Of a DNA stretch of 64,000 nt, positions 63,221 to 64,000 are shown one piece after another. Position 1 is the first letter of the stretch. Every line of letters begins with the position of its first letter. The stretch comes from Lentzea californiensis (lineage in GTDB: Bacteria; Actinomycetota; Actinomycetes; Mycobacteriales; Pseudonocardiaceae), in contig NZ_JANBBE010000001.1 of the NCBI RefSeq assembly GCF_024648825.1, positions 310,001 to 374,000 of the forward strand, read 5' to 3'. Below the pieces are notes generated by a model. It did no database searches. It saw nothing but the letters and a program-made list of their open reading frames with translations, and had not been told where the DNA came from. A program made the translations under genes and the position numbers.

Positions 63221-64000
63221 TCAGCAGCCCTGGAGTTGGCGGTTCTGCTCCACCGTGGCCCCGAACATCTCCATGTTGTCGATCTTCCACCGGCCACCGT
63301 CGTCGACCGCACTGACGCGGAGCATGGCGGTGCCGCCGCCCGACTGGTTGTCGGTGGTGCGGGTGGTGACCTGGTCGGCGAACACGAGCACGGTGGCGTG
63401 GTCGTCCTTGAGCGACGACACGGCTGATGACACCACGCGGACGGTCACGACGAGCTTCTGCTGCGGCGCGACCTCCTTCACGGGGCCGAACACGGCGTTG
63501 TACTGGCACAGGGCCTTGCCGGTGAGCAGTTCCCTGGCGGCCTTCTCGGTCGACTCGACGTCGGCGAAGTTGTACGAGAACGACTTCTCCACGGCCTCGC
63601 GGACCTGGCCGTTGACCTCCGAGGTGGTGGCCGAGTCGACCAGGGCGGCGTCGTAGGACACCGAGCGCGACTTCACCAGGAAGAACGTGCCCAGGCCGCC
63701 CAGCAGCACCGCGACCAGGAGCAACGCCACCGGAAGCGCCCAGCCGTCCTTCAGGCCGGTCCTGCCGGTGACCGGCTCGGCCTCGTCGGCGGAGGCGGGT
63801 TCCTCAGCGGCGGGCTTCGTCCGCGCGGCCGGCTCCTTGACGGGGGGCGGCGTCCACTCGACCGCGTCCGGCGCCTTGAGGTCTGTCTGTTCGAGCACGG
63901 CCTCCGGCGTCACGTCCTCGACCACGGCCTCGGCGGCGGGCTCCACGGCAGGCTCCGCCGCGGGCTCGGCGGACGCGCGCCGGTTCAGGCCGGCGACCTT
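63221..64000 (-). CDS. Mce-associated membrane protein, partial (N-terminus outside window)
   Basis: 259 codons are visible; no start is found up to the right edge, and the frame stays open (KVAGLNRRASAEP at the edge), so the true start is outside. Residues seen: an Ala/Pro/Glu-rich cytoplasmic part, one membrane helix (WALPVALLLVAVLLGGLGTF), then an NTF2-like extracytoplasmic domain with SYNFADVESTEKAARELLTG and WKIDNMEMFG, the pattern of Mce-associated (Mas) proteins that accompany Mce lipid importers. No mce genes are in the window. A strong terminator follows. Confidence 0.8.
   Translation of the reverse strand, partial: KVAGLNRRASAEPAAEPAVEPAAEAVVEDVTPEAVLEQTDLKAPDAVEWTPPPVKEPAARTKPAAEEPASADEAEPVTGRTGLKDGWALPVALLLVAVLLGGLGTFFLVKSRSVSYDAALVDSATTSEVNGQVREAVEKSFSYNFADVESTEKAARELLTGKALCQYNAVFGPVKEVAPQQKLVVTVRVVSSAVSSLKDDHATVLVFADQVTTRTTDNQSGGGTAMLRVSAVDDGGRWKIDNMEMFGATVEQNRQLQGC

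Overview
The window comes from a high-GC actinomycete, most likely of the Pseudonocardiaceae (Lentzea, Saccharothrix or Amycolatopsis-like; this is inference). The reasons are the strong G/C bias at third codon positions, many GTG and TTG starts, an ESX-4 type VII secretion locus, a large AfsR-type SARP regulator, and an RpoB N-terminus and rifampicin region of the kind I associate with that family. Most genes lie on the minus strand, so the operons read from right to left.

Region 1 (1-26380) is the glmM-rpsI-rplM / ESX-4 / truA block known from Mycobacterium tuberculosis Rv3441c-Rv3455c, but enlarged. It holds glmM, rpsI-rplM, the esxU-esxT pair, a small unknown gene, an Hsp70-like Rv3446c-type protein, eccC, eccD-mycP, eccB and eccE. 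Additions to the mycobacterial core are a SARP gene (7258-9921), two gene pairs that each join a small EspC/WXG-like protein with a larger partner (1-796 and 17771-19170), an unknown gene coupled to eccE, and a secreted subtilase.

The most unusual stretch is the 700-base gap between the SARP gene and eccC (9922-10629). It holds three promoters with textbook SARP geometry: two 8-base repeats 11 bp apart, then 8 bp to a CANAGT -10 box. They drive short, highly structured, apparently non-coding units. Two of these end in near-identical intrinsic terminators and display G-rich (CCUGGGGG) and C-rich (CCUCCC-type) loops. I read this as a SARP-controlled tandem small-RNA locus.

Region 2 (25586-49136) is a near-continuous ribosomal superlocus read right to left: rpsL-rpsG-fusA-tuf, the S10 operon (rpsJ to rpsQ), the spc operon (rplN to rplO), secY-adk-map, and infA-rpmJ-rpsM-rpsK-rpsD-rpoA-rplQ-truA. 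A lipoprotein gene sits between map and infA.

Region 3 (49439-54737) is an accessory block, mostly on the plus strand: two related LppU-like proteins, an APH-fold kinase, a small zinc-ribbon protein, an HTH gene coupled to an unknown gene behind a palindromic promoter, a TetR repressor divergent from a DUF418 membrane protein with two operator copies between them, and a DUF4287 protein.

Region 4 (55166-64000) is rpoB-rpoC behind two good sigma-70-type promoters, a CRP-like dyad, and the C-terminal part of an Mce-associated membrane protein that runs off the right edge. A dispersed intergenic repeat occurs in three copies, always just downstream of a minus-strand housekeeping operon (truA, rplO, rpoC). 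I saw no tRNA, rRNA, CRISPR array, intact insertion sequence or prophage.
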